Origin: an uncultured bacterium
Lineage (GTDB): Bacteria; Desulfobacterota; Binatia; HRBIN30
Assembly: GCA_937975525.1 (NCBI GenBank)
Contig: CALJUJ010000636.1
Coordinates: 1-5,150 of the forward strand
DNA: 5,150 nt
Reading direction: 5' to 3'
The notes under the pieces were generated by a model, which searched no databases, was not told the origin of the DNA, and saw nothing but the letters and a program-made list of their open reading frames with translations. The translations under genes were made by a program, and so were the position numbers. Positions 1 through 5,150 of this stretch are shown one piece after another; position 1 is the first letter of the stretch; each line of letters starts with the position of its first letter.

Positions 1-383
1 TCGGGCTCGGCCACGGCGCTTCGTGGCAGATCGTTCGGCTCGCGCTCGAGCCGGCGAGCCCCATCGTTCTGGCCACCGACATCGGCTCGCTGCGCACGCT
101 CGCGCTCTCCCCCGGCGGCGACCACCTCGCGGTCGCCGCGGCGGCGCCGCTCGCGTACCCGTTCCCGCGCCACACGATCTACGTCCTCGACGTGCAATCA
201 CAAGAGGTTAGGTCGCTCGACGTGCCCGGCGCCGACGTGCGTCACCTCAGCTGGTCCGACCCGCGCGAGCTCGTCGCGGTCGTGCGCGCGGTCCCCGCGG
301 ACGCGTCGCCGCGCGTTCCGTCCGAGAGCCGCCTCATGCGGCTCTCGCTCGACGCACCGCCGGCCGAGCCGGCCGGCAACTAG
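1..383 (+). CDS. C-terminal fragment of a TolB/WD40-like beta-propeller protein
   Basis: This is the 3' end of a gene that begins before the window; the frame is read from base 3 and ends at TAG 381-383, giving 126 visible residues. Two propeller-blade signatures are visible. 'LALSPGGDHLAVAA' at fragment residues 33-46 matches the 'SPDGxxLAF' strand pattern of PD40/TolB-type repeats. It is followed by 'IYVLDV' (59-64), and then 'HLSWSDPRELVAVV' (81-94) starts a second blade-like unit. Such propellers usually serve as binding scaffolds, often in the periplasm or fused to peptidases or other domains, so the missing N-terminal part could change the picture. The Pro/Ala-rich tail (PPAEPAGN) looks like an ordinary disordered C-terminus. 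A gap of about 143 bases containing a candidate promoter separates it from the next gene, so it is probably not in the same transcription unit. The propeller class is likely; the specific function is unknown. Confidence 0.75.
   Translation, partial: GLGHGASWQIVRLALEPASPIVLATDIGSLRTLALSPGGDHLAVAAAAPLAYPFPRHTIYVLDVQSQEVRSLDVPGADVRHLSWSDPRELVAVVRAVPADASPRVPSESRLMRLSLDAPPAEPAGN
359..377 (+). repeat. GC hairpin at the 3' end of the propeller gene
   Basis: GCCGGCC (359-365) and GGCCGGC (371-377) form a perfect 7-bp stem with the 5-nt loop GAGCC, just before the TAG stop. The nearest T-run (421-426) lies more than 40 nt downstream, so this is not a standard intrinsic terminator. It may simply reflect the GC-rich Pro/Ala codons. 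Confidence 0.35.
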
Positions 384-436
384 CCGCTGCGCATCCCGCA
401 AAGCATCGCCAACACTAGCCTTTTTTCCCGTCGCAC

Positions 437-465
437 CGGCATTTCTGCGTTGACAAAGAATGCCG
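437..465 (+). repeat. Inverted repeat around the -35 box, possible operator
   Basis: CGGCATT (437-443) and AATGCCG (459-465) are perfect 7-bp inverted arms separated by 15 nt, with arm centres 22 nt apart. The spacer contains the TTGACA box at 450-455. Arms about two helical turns apart over a -35 element suit a dimeric repressor site, but an RNA hairpin or coincidence is also possible. Arms and spacing are read directly; the operator role is inference. Confidence 0.35.
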
Positions 466-478
466 CCGCCCAGAGGAT
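450..478 (+). promoter_or_regulatory. Candidate sigma-70-type promoter for the DUF1800/DUF1501 operon
   Basis: A perfect -35 consensus TTGACA lies at 450-455. At the standard 17-nt spacing is GAGGAT (473-478), a weak -10 that keeps only the A at position 2 and A-T at positions 5-6 of TATAAT. Transcription would start near 485, leaving a leader of about 40 nt before the ATG at 527. The surrounding 411-460 stretch is AT-richer than the rest of the window, including T6 at 421-426. The -35 is convincing and the -10 is marginal; no other good promoter-like pair was seen in this gap. Confidence 0.4.
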
Positions 479-507
479 CGTCGCGACCTCGCAGCGGATG
501 GGACGGC

Positions 508-515
508 GAAAGGAG
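508..515 (+). promoter_or_regulatory. Ribosome binding site that decides the DUF1800 start
   Basis: GAAAGGAG is a strong Shine-Dalgarno sequence ending 11 nt before the ATG at 527. An in-frame GTG at 515 uses the last G of this motif, so choosing that GTG would destroy the site's usefulness. The motif therefore favours the ATG at 527. Confidence 0.65.
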
Positions 516-526
516 TGCCTCGGGAT

Positions 527-2062
527 ATGGGTGATGCAAACACGCCAATGACGGAAGCGCAGGTTCGCCATCTCTTCCGGCGCACCAGCTTCGGAGGGGC
601 CACCCGGCAGCGCGACATCGACAAGGCGGTCGGCAAGCCACGGTTCGAGGTGGTCGACGATCTGGTCGACTTCCGGCCGAACAAGTTCCGGCCGTCCGGC
701 AAGAACATTCGCGTCGTCCACGACAAGTGGATGAACACCATGATCAAGAGCCGCCGGCAGCTGCAGGAGAGGATGGTCTTGTTCTGGCACGACCACTTCG
801 CGACGAGCGACGACGTCGTCAACGACGCCAAGGAAATGGCGGAGCAGAATCGCACGCTACGAATCCACTGCATCGGCGCCTTCCTGCGACGCCGCGCCCG
901 CGGCAGCTTCAAGGACTTCGTCAAGGCGATCAACGTCGATCCCGCCATGATGGACATGCTCGACACGCGCTCCAACACGAAGGAGTCGCCGAACGAGAAC
1001 TACGCGCGCGAGTTGCTCGAGCTGTTCACGCTCGGCGTGTTCGATGCCAACGGCGATCCGAACTACACGGAAGACGACATCAAGCAGATCGCCCGGGCCT
1101 TCACCGGCTGGCGCGTCAACAGCAAGGACGACACGTACTTCGACGGCGGCAGCGGCGACATCCAGGGCGGCACCCGCTGTGGCGGTGGCCAGACCGGCCG
1201 CCACGACTACGCCGCCTGCTTCCCCCTGCGTGGCCCCAAGGTGATCTTTCGCAACACCGGCGGCTTCGGGCCCGCGGGCCGCGACTTCACCGAGAACGGC
1301 GAAGGGGCGGCGGAGATCGATACCGTCACGGACATCATCTTCGAGCACCGCGACAGCGACGGTCGCAACACCGTCGCTCGCTACATCGGCCGCCGGCTTT
1401 TCGAGCACTTCGCCTACGCCGCCCCTTCCAAGGCGGTCCTCGACGAGATCATCGACGACAGCGGATTCGACACGAGCTTCCTCGTCCAGGACTTCATGCG
1501 CTCGCTGCTCTGCCACGACGAGTTCTACGCGCCACTCGAGCTCCCCGGCGCGGGCACCCGCAAGTCGGTGCGCTGGCCCGCCGACTACGTCATCGGCACG
1601 ATGCGATTGCTCAAGATCAAGCCGAAGGGCCGCATCGGCGAAATGATCGTCGACGGCGGCAACTACCGCCGCATCCGCGACCAACTGAACGACATGGGGC
1701 AATTGCTCTTCGAGCCCCCGACGGTGTTCGGCTGGGACCTCGAGGACGGATGGCTGAGCAGCTCGACCATGCTGTCGCGCTTCGAGTTCGCCCGCAACAT
1801 CACGTCGGCACGCGGTCGCGGCTCGAAGGCCTTCCGTCCCGAGAAGCTCGTCGACCTGTCGCTCAGCGAACCGGCGGCGATCGTCGACGCGGTGACGGCG
1901 CTGTTGCAGGTGCAGGACCAACTCGAGGCGAGCGAGCGTCAGGCGTTGATCGACTACCTTGGATCGGGGCCGATCGACCTCGAGGACTACGACACGCGGA
2001 ACACGAAGCTGAACGGCCTGTTCGCGCTGGTGCTGCAGTCGCCGGCGTATCAACTCTACTGA
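527..2062 (+). CDS. DUF1800 domain-containing protein
   Basis: This encodes 511 residues from ATG 527; an alternative GTG at 515 adds four residues but overlaps the Shine-Dalgarno motif. DUF1800 hallmarks appear in order: HLFRRTSFGG (15-24), FWHDHF (86-91), DPAMM (138-142), NENYARELLELFTLG (156-170), YTEDDI followed by AFTGW (191-195), and a C-terminal LVLQSPAYQLY. The length is normal for a full-length member. The biochemical role of the family is not established; it is known as the genomic partner of DUF1501, which follows 23 nt downstream. No signal peptide or membrane segment is visible at the N-terminus, which begins with polar residues. A Gly-rich stretch after the TGW motif (about residues 206-262) carries two cysteines, C218 and C231; the other two are C115 and C329. 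FWHDHF and the NENYARELLELF helix hold the best candidate metal-binding or catalytic residues (H88, D89, H90, E157, E162), but this is inference. Family assignment is secure; function is open. Confidence 0.95.
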   Translation: MGDANTPMTEAQVRHLFRRTSFGGATRQRDIDKAVGKPRFEVVDDLVDFRPNKFRPSGKNIRVVHDKWMNTMIKSRRQLQERMVLFWHDHFATSDDVVNDAKEMAEQNRTLRIHCIGAFLRRRARGSFKDFVKAINVDPAMMDMLDTRSNTKESPNENYARELLELFTLGVFDANGDPNYTEDDIKQIARAFTGWRVNSKDDTYFDGGSGDIQGGTRCGGGQTGRHDYAACFPLRGPKVIFRNTGGFGPAGRDFTENGEGAAEIDTVTDIIFEHRDSDGRNTVARYIGRRLFEHFAYAAPSKAVLDEIIDDSGFDTSFLVQDFMRSLLCHDEFYAPLELPGAGTRKSVRWPADYVIGTMRLLKIKPKGRIGEMIVDGGNYRRIRDQLNDMGQLLFEPPTVFGWDLEDGWLSSSTMLSRFEFARNITSARGRGSKAFRPEKLVDLSLSEPAAIVDAVTALLQVQDQLEASERQALIDYLGSGPIDLEDYDTRNTKLNGLFALVLQSPAYQLY

Positions 2063-2070
2063 TCCCGGCG

Positions 2071-2082
2071 AAGGATAGGTGA
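2071..2082 (+). promoter_or_regulatory. Ribosome binding site of the DUF1501 gene
   Basis: AAGGATAGGTGA contains two overlapping purine-rich candidates: AAGGA ends 10 nt before the ATG at 2086 and AGGTGA ends 3 nt before it. The first has the more usual spacing. Its presence in the 23-nt gap supports the ATG and independent initiation on a shared message. Confidence 0.55.
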
Positions 2083-2085
2083 TCC

Positions 2086-3495
2086 ATGGCAATTTCGCGA
2101 CGTCAGTTCCTCCAGCGCACCGGCCTCGTCACCGCAGGAACGCTGCTCGGCCCCGGCCTCTGGCGTAGCCCGTTCGCGCACCCGGCACTCGCTCAGGCGC
2201 TCGACGACCGCTACTTCGTTCTGCTCTTCCTGAACGGCGGCAACGACGGCCTCAACACCGTCCTGCCCAAGGCCAACGGTCCGGCGATGCCCTCCATCAT
2301 GAGCGCCGGCCTGCGAAGCGCATACGACGCGGCGCGCGACACGCTCAACATCGCCCCCGGCGACCTCGATGCGACCCAGATCGACGACGACCCGATCACC
2401 GGGACCGAGCTCGCGCTGCACCCCGGCATGACCGGGTTCAAGAACCTCTACGACCGCGGCAAGCTCGCCGTCCTCCAGGGATGCGGCTACCCGCGCCCGA
2501 ACCTGTCCCACGATGCGTCGAGCCGCAAGTGGCAGACGGGGCAGCCGCTCGGCGCCCCCGGCGCCGACGGCTGGGTCGGCCGCTACCTGGCCGACAACTA
2601 CAACGCCGGCCAGATCCCGGCCGTCACCGCATCCTCGGGAATCGCCGCGGAGCTGCGCCAGACGGCCACCAGCGTCCTCGGCATCAGTCGACTCGATCGC
2701 TTCGGCTTCCCGCGCGACCGCTTCGACCCGAGCGACGATGCGGCGAAGGACGCCGTGTTCGCGAGTCTCTACGGCAACGCCAAGAGCTCGGAGCAGTTCC
2801 TCAAGCAGCGCGTCGGCGCCATCGGCGACGCCAGCTTCACGGCGACGCAGACCTACCCCGACCTGTACGACACCTACGTCGATCAACGCGGCACGTTCAA
2901 CGCCCGCTACGAGACCGATTCGACCGGCACCAAGCGCCGCATGCGCGACATCGCCGCCTACATCCACGGAACCGAGAACGGAGCGATCAACAGCCGCTTC
3001 TTCCAACTTTCCCTCGGCGGCTTCGACACGCACAGCAACCAGGGTACGGTCGGCGCCAACCACAACCGCAAGCTCGCGGAGTTCAGCGACGCCTTCGAGA
3101 TCTTCTACGACGACATGGAGGACATGGGTGTCGCCGACCGCGTCTGCCTGATGGTCTGGTCGGAGTTCAGCCGGCGCATTCCGCAGAACTCGAACGACGG
3201 CACCGACCACGGCACCCAGGGACCGATGTTCGTCATCGGCGGCAACGTGAACGGCGGCGTGTACGGGGGCCATCCGAACATCAACGAGGACGCCCTCAAC
3301 AATCAGGGCAACACGCCGTACTCGCAGGATCCCGCCGATCCCTTTCGCTCGACCGATTTCCGCGACGTCTACGGCACGATTCTGCAGCAATGGTTCGGCG
3401 TCGCCGACGCCGGCGTCTACCTGCCGCCCGACGACGGCGGGCTCGACCCGAACACCCACTGGCTGACGCCGAACTTCTCGATGGGCTTTCTCTGA
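2086..3495 (+). CDS. DUF1501 protein with Tat signal peptide (alkaline-phosphatase-like superfamily)
   Basis: This encodes 469 residues. The N-terminus is a clear twin-arginine signal: SRRQFLQ (residues 4-10), a hydrophobic segment (TGLVTAGTLLGPGLW, 12-26), and a likely cleavage after ALA36 or AQA38, so the mature protein should be exported folded, with any cofactor loaded beforehand. DUF1501 landmarks follow: FLNGGNDGLN starting near residue 48, LALHPGM, NLSHDASSRKWQTG (from S141-H142), LGGFDTHSN with G311-H316, SEFSRR (359-364), then N370 and GTDHG (372-376), and a terminal TDFRDVYGTILQQWFG. The superfamily is the metal-dependent alkaline phosphatase/sulfatase fold; N53-D54, D314-H316, E360 and D374-H375 are plausible metal or active-site residues by analogy with its DHG motif. 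Two positions differ from the pattern I expect: the usual Gly after EF is Ser362, and the residues after SH are DA. The substrate is unknown. It lies between the DUF1800 gene and a coupled downstream gene with no terminator on either side. Confidence 0.95.
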   Translation: MAISRRQFLQRTGLVTAGTLLGPGLWRSPFAHPALAQALDDRYFVLLFLNGGNDGLNTVLPKANGPAMPSIMSAGLRSAYDAARDTLNIAPGDLDATQIDDDPITGTELALHPGMTGFKNLYDRGKLAVLQGCGYPRPNLSHDASSRKWQTGQPLGAPGADGWVGRYLADNYNAGQIPAVTASSGIAAELRQTATSVLGISRLDRFGFPRDRFDPSDDAAKDAVFASLYGNAKSSEQFLKQRVGAIGDASFTATQTYPDLYDTYVDQRGTFNARYETDSTGTKRRMRDIAAYIHGTENGAINSRFFQLSLGGFDTHSNQGTVGANHNRKLAEFSDAFEIFYDDMEDMGVADRVCLMVWSEFSRRIPQNSNDGTDHGTQGPMFVIGGNVNGGVYGGHPNINEDALNNQGNTPYSQDPADPFRSTDFRDVYGTILQQWFGVADAGVYLPPDDGGLDPNTHWLTPNFSMGFL

Positions 3496-3497
3496 CC

Positions 3498-5150
3498 GTG
3501 GTCTCGGGCGCGAGCGAGATCGCCCTCGCCTTCGCGACACACGACCCGCGGGTCCTTCTCGTCGCTGCCGAACACCTCGGCCCCGCGGGACTCGATAGCG
3601 CACACGCGCAGCGCCTGCGTGACGCAGGCTGCTGGCCCGCGGATCGGTTCGAGATCCTCGACCACGGCTTTCGCACCTACTGGGAGCGTAGCCAGGGCCT
3701 GGCGCGACGCGCCTCCGACTGGCCCGCGCCGCGCCGCCGCAACATCGCCGTCGTCCGCGACCCCGATTCGGTCTACCTCTACGCGCAGCTGCTCAACACC
3801 AGCACGTGGACGCTCTTCGACATCGACTTCGACCCGCAGCTCTCCCATCCGGAGCTCGTCGCCTACCTTCTCGTGCACGGTGACCGCATGGCCCTCACCG
3901 GTGAAGTGACCGAGGCCGCCCTCCGCAACGCCGCCTATTGGTTCGATCGCAGCGAAGCCGAGATCGACGCGTTTCGGTCGGCGGTGTCGCGCTCGCAGCG
4001 CCCCGACGCCGCAGCGCTGCAGCTCCTCGCCGACGCGATCCCGTGGCTGCAAACGCTCGCTCACGCAGAGCTTCGTCCACCGATGCTGCGCGGCAGCCAC
4101 CGGCCGATCGCCGGCAGCGCGCTATCGGTGCGCCGCGACCAGGAAGATCGGCCGCCGGCGCTGGTGCGGGCCTGGGGTGACGTCGCACGCGACGTCGTCG
4201 CGCTACATCAGCGACGCGCGAAGACGCCTGCCAAGCAGGCGACCCGCGATCTGGAAGCCTGGCTTGCGGACGACAAGCCGCCGTTGGTGGTCACGGCTCG
4301 GCGTCGACGCGTCGTCTGGGCGCCCGACCGGTTCGACCGCCTCGGGCCGCTGCGCGGCGAGCTACGTGCGGCAGCGGGAGACGCCATCCGCAGCCTGCAG
4401 TCGGATCTCGCCATCGTCGCACACAAGACGCGGCAGATCCTCGACGCTCTCGGCGGTGTCGACGACCTGGCGCCCATCGCACCGGTGATGGAGCAGCGCG
4501 GCTACGTCTACCTGCATCGAGAATCGGGGCATGTCGCCTACGACCTACACGAGCCGGGCATCGAACGACTGCGCCTGCCCGCCCTTCCCTACGCCCGCGC
4601 CATGCTCGCCGCACGCACCGTACACGAGTGGGCTCATCGAGCCGTCGACAGCGGCTTCGTCCCTTTGGCGATCCCGGCGACGGAGCTCGACGCGCGATGC
4701 CAGACACTGGCTTCGATCTTCGACGCGATCATCGCGGCCGCGCCCGCGCACTTGCGCAGGCGCACCCACCGCGACGAGCAGGCGCTGGCCGCCGCCAGCG
4801 GCGGCGTCGGTCGCGCGCTCGCCGACATCTTCCTACGACGCTCGGAAGATTGGCGCGCCAACCTGCTCGGCCAACGCTGGCTCGATCCGATCGAGCGCGA
4901 AGTCTACGTGCGCCAGAACGTTCGCCCGCTGCGCGGGGAATACGCGCCCGAGCTCACATGGCGCATGCTGGCACGCTATGTCTACGAGCTTCAGTACCTG
5001 CGCTTCACGACCATCGGCGACCGCAGCGGCTACCTGCGACACGCGACGTGGTTCGAGCAGGATTTCGTCGCTCCCGGGATCGTGTCGGCCGAGATGCTCG
5101 ACCGCCTCGACGCCGCCGCCGGCGCCGTGTGCGATTCGTGGCAAGTCGAT
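3498..5150 (+). CDS. Unrecognised large protein with an HEWAH (HExxH) motif, 3' end beyond the window
   Basis: A frame open from GTG 3498 to the window edge gives 551 residues without a stop; I checked codon phase line by line. Third-position GC bias and protein-like composition (many Trp, Tyr and Asp; few low-complexity tracts) support real coding. The GTG lies 2 nt after the DUF1501 stop, and only a weak GATGGG precedes it, so translation is probably coupled by termination-reinitiation. An in-frame ATG at 3390 would overlap DUF1501 by over 100 nt with a poly-Arg leader and is unlikely. No signal peptide or membrane helix is visible. The notable motif is TVHEWAH, with H376, E377 and H380: the zinc-binding and catalytic triad arrangement of HExxH metallopeptidases. 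E396 is one possible third ligand, but its 15-residue spacing from H380 is unassigned to any family. Other visible parts are a WTLFDIDFDP strand region (104-113), an amphipathic helical stretch (about 285-322), and a Tyr/Trp-rich segment near 482-530. I do not recognise the family. It could instead be a non-enzymatic helical protein in which HExxH arose by chance. Confidence 0.85.
   Translation, partial: MVSGASEIALAFATHDPRVLLVAAEHLGPAGLDSAHAQRLRDAGCWPADRFEILDHGFRTYWERSQGLARRASDWPAPRRRNIAVVRDPDSVYLYAQLLNTSTWTLFDIDFDPQLSHPELVAYLLVHGDRMALTGEVTEAALRNAAYWFDRSEAEIDAFRSAVSRSQRPDAAALQLLADAIPWLQTLAHAELRPPMLRGSHRPIAGSALSVRRDQEDRPPALVRAWGDVARDVVALHQRRAKTPAKQATRDLEAWLADDKPPLVVTARRRRVVWAPDRFDRLGPLRGELRAAAGDAIRSLQSDLAIVAHKTRQILDALGGVDDLAPIAPVMEQRGYVYLHRESGHVAYDLHEPGIERLRLPALPYARAMLAARTVHEWAHRAVDSGFVPLAIPATELDARCQTLASIFDAIIAAAPAHLRRRTHRDEQALAAASGGVGRALADIFLRRSEDWRANLLGQRWLDPIEREVYVRQNVRPLRGEYAPELTWRMLARYVYELQYLRFTTIGDRSGYLRHATWFEQDFVAPGIVSAEMLDRLDAAAGAVCDSWQVD
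3610..3633 (+). repeat. Strong intragenic hairpin early in the HEWAH gene
   Basis: AGCGCCTGCG, loop TGA, CGCAGGC, a bulged T and GCT form a stem of 10 bp with one bulge; the central 7 bp are perfect (3613-3619 with 3623-3629). It starts 112 nt after the GTG start codon. No T-run follows, so it is not a terminator. It could affect translation or RNA decay, or be a by-product of GC-rich codons. Confidence 0.3.
4179..4196 (+). repeat. 18-nt near-perfect palindrome within the HEWAH gene
   Basis: GACGTCGC and GCGACGTC are perfect 8-bp arms separated by AC. The sequence encodes DVARDV, so the symmetry is partly explained by the repeated Asp-Val codons (GAC GTC). No regulatory role is implied by position. 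Confidence 0.3.
4225..4241 (+). repeat. Second GCCTGC/GCAGGC hairpin within the HEWAH gene
   Basis: CGCCTGC (4225-4231), loop CAA, GCAGGCG (4235-4241) form a perfect 7-bp stem. Its core 6-mers GCCTGC and GCAGGC are the same as those of the hairpin at 3610-3633, about 600 nt upstream. No T-run follows. Confidence 0.3.

Noticed and set aside
379..420. ACTAGCC repeated at 379-385 and 414-420
   Set aside because: A 7-nt direct repeat, one copy overlapping the TAG stop codon; too short to claim as an att site or target duplication, and no mobile element lies between.
419..426. T6 run as an intrinsic terminator of the propeller gene
   Set aside because: No stable GC stem lies directly before it; the only strong hairpin (359-377) is over 40 nt upstream. 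A terminator cannot be supported.
809..820. GACGACGTCGTC palindrome in the DUF1800 gene
   Set aside because: Explained by Asp-Asp-Val-Val codons; such palindromes are frequent in GC-rich coding sequence.
727..2082. 451-codon + strand frame inside the DUF1800 gene
   Set aside because: Arg/His/Pro-rich out-of-frame translation of DUF1800 codons, not protein-like.
857..2092. 411-codon open frame on the - strand opposite DUF1800
   Set aside because: Shadow of the DUF1800 gene with biased composition; no start context or motif supports it.
3390..3497. ATG at 3390 as the start of the third gene
   Set aside because: It would overlap DUF1501 by 106 nt and begin with an Arg-rich leader that mirrors the DUF1501 codons out of frame; GTG 3498 gives a natural 2-nt spacing.
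2056..3603. 515-codon open frame on the - strand opposite the DUF1501 gene
   Set aside because: Its product is dominated by Val, Arg, Glu and Ala without recognisable domains, and the + strand here encodes an unmistakable DUF1501 protein. Long antisense frames are expected in high-GC coding DNA.
3417..4100. 227-codon - strand frame across the DUF1501 and HEWAH gene junction
   Set aside because: It spans the end of one gene and the start of another and competes with a 551-codon + strand frame with better codon bias.
4177..4488. Short + strand frames (3619-3909, 3938-4180, 4177-4488) in the last third
   Set aside because: All are Ser/Arg/Ala/Pro-rich frame shadows of the open frame that starts at 3498.

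Overview
The window is high-GC bacterial DNA with all recognisable genes on the + strand and strong G/C at third codon positions. It suggests a GC-rich environmental Gram-negative bacterium, for example a proteobacterial, myxobacterial or similar uncultured lineage. No marker gene here fixes the taxon. There is no RNA gene, insertion sequence, CRISPR array or integrase, and the region reads as ordinary chromosome carrying one functional cluster.

Layout: positions 1-383 hold the C-terminal end of a TolB/WD40-like beta-propeller protein. Positions 384-526 are a non-coding gap of about 143 bases. It contains a T6 run, a consensus TTGACA box lying inside a 7-bp inverted repeat, and a good ribosome binding site, so it is the probable promoter region for what follows. 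Positions 527-2062 encode a DUF1800 protein, and 2086-3495 a DUF1501 protein with a Tat signal peptide. From 3498 to the window edge (5150) one uninterrupted reading frame encodes at least 551 residues of a large protein I do not recognise. That gene is easy to miss because its stop codon lies outside the window.

The last three genes are spaced 23 and 2 nt apart with no terminator between them, so they look like one operon. DUF1800 and DUF1501 genes are a well-known adjacent pair in many bacteria, and their biochemical role is not established. DUF1501 belongs to the alkaline-phosphatase-like superfamily and is exported here through Tat. DUF1800 has no visible signal and could act in the cytoplasm or travel with its partner. 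The third protein is the most novel element: it carries an HEWAH (HExxH-type) motif suggestive of a zinc metallopeptidase, and its tight spacing implies translation coupled to the DUF1501 gene. The idea of a three-component DUF1800/DUF1501/HExxH system is inference from layout and one short motif.
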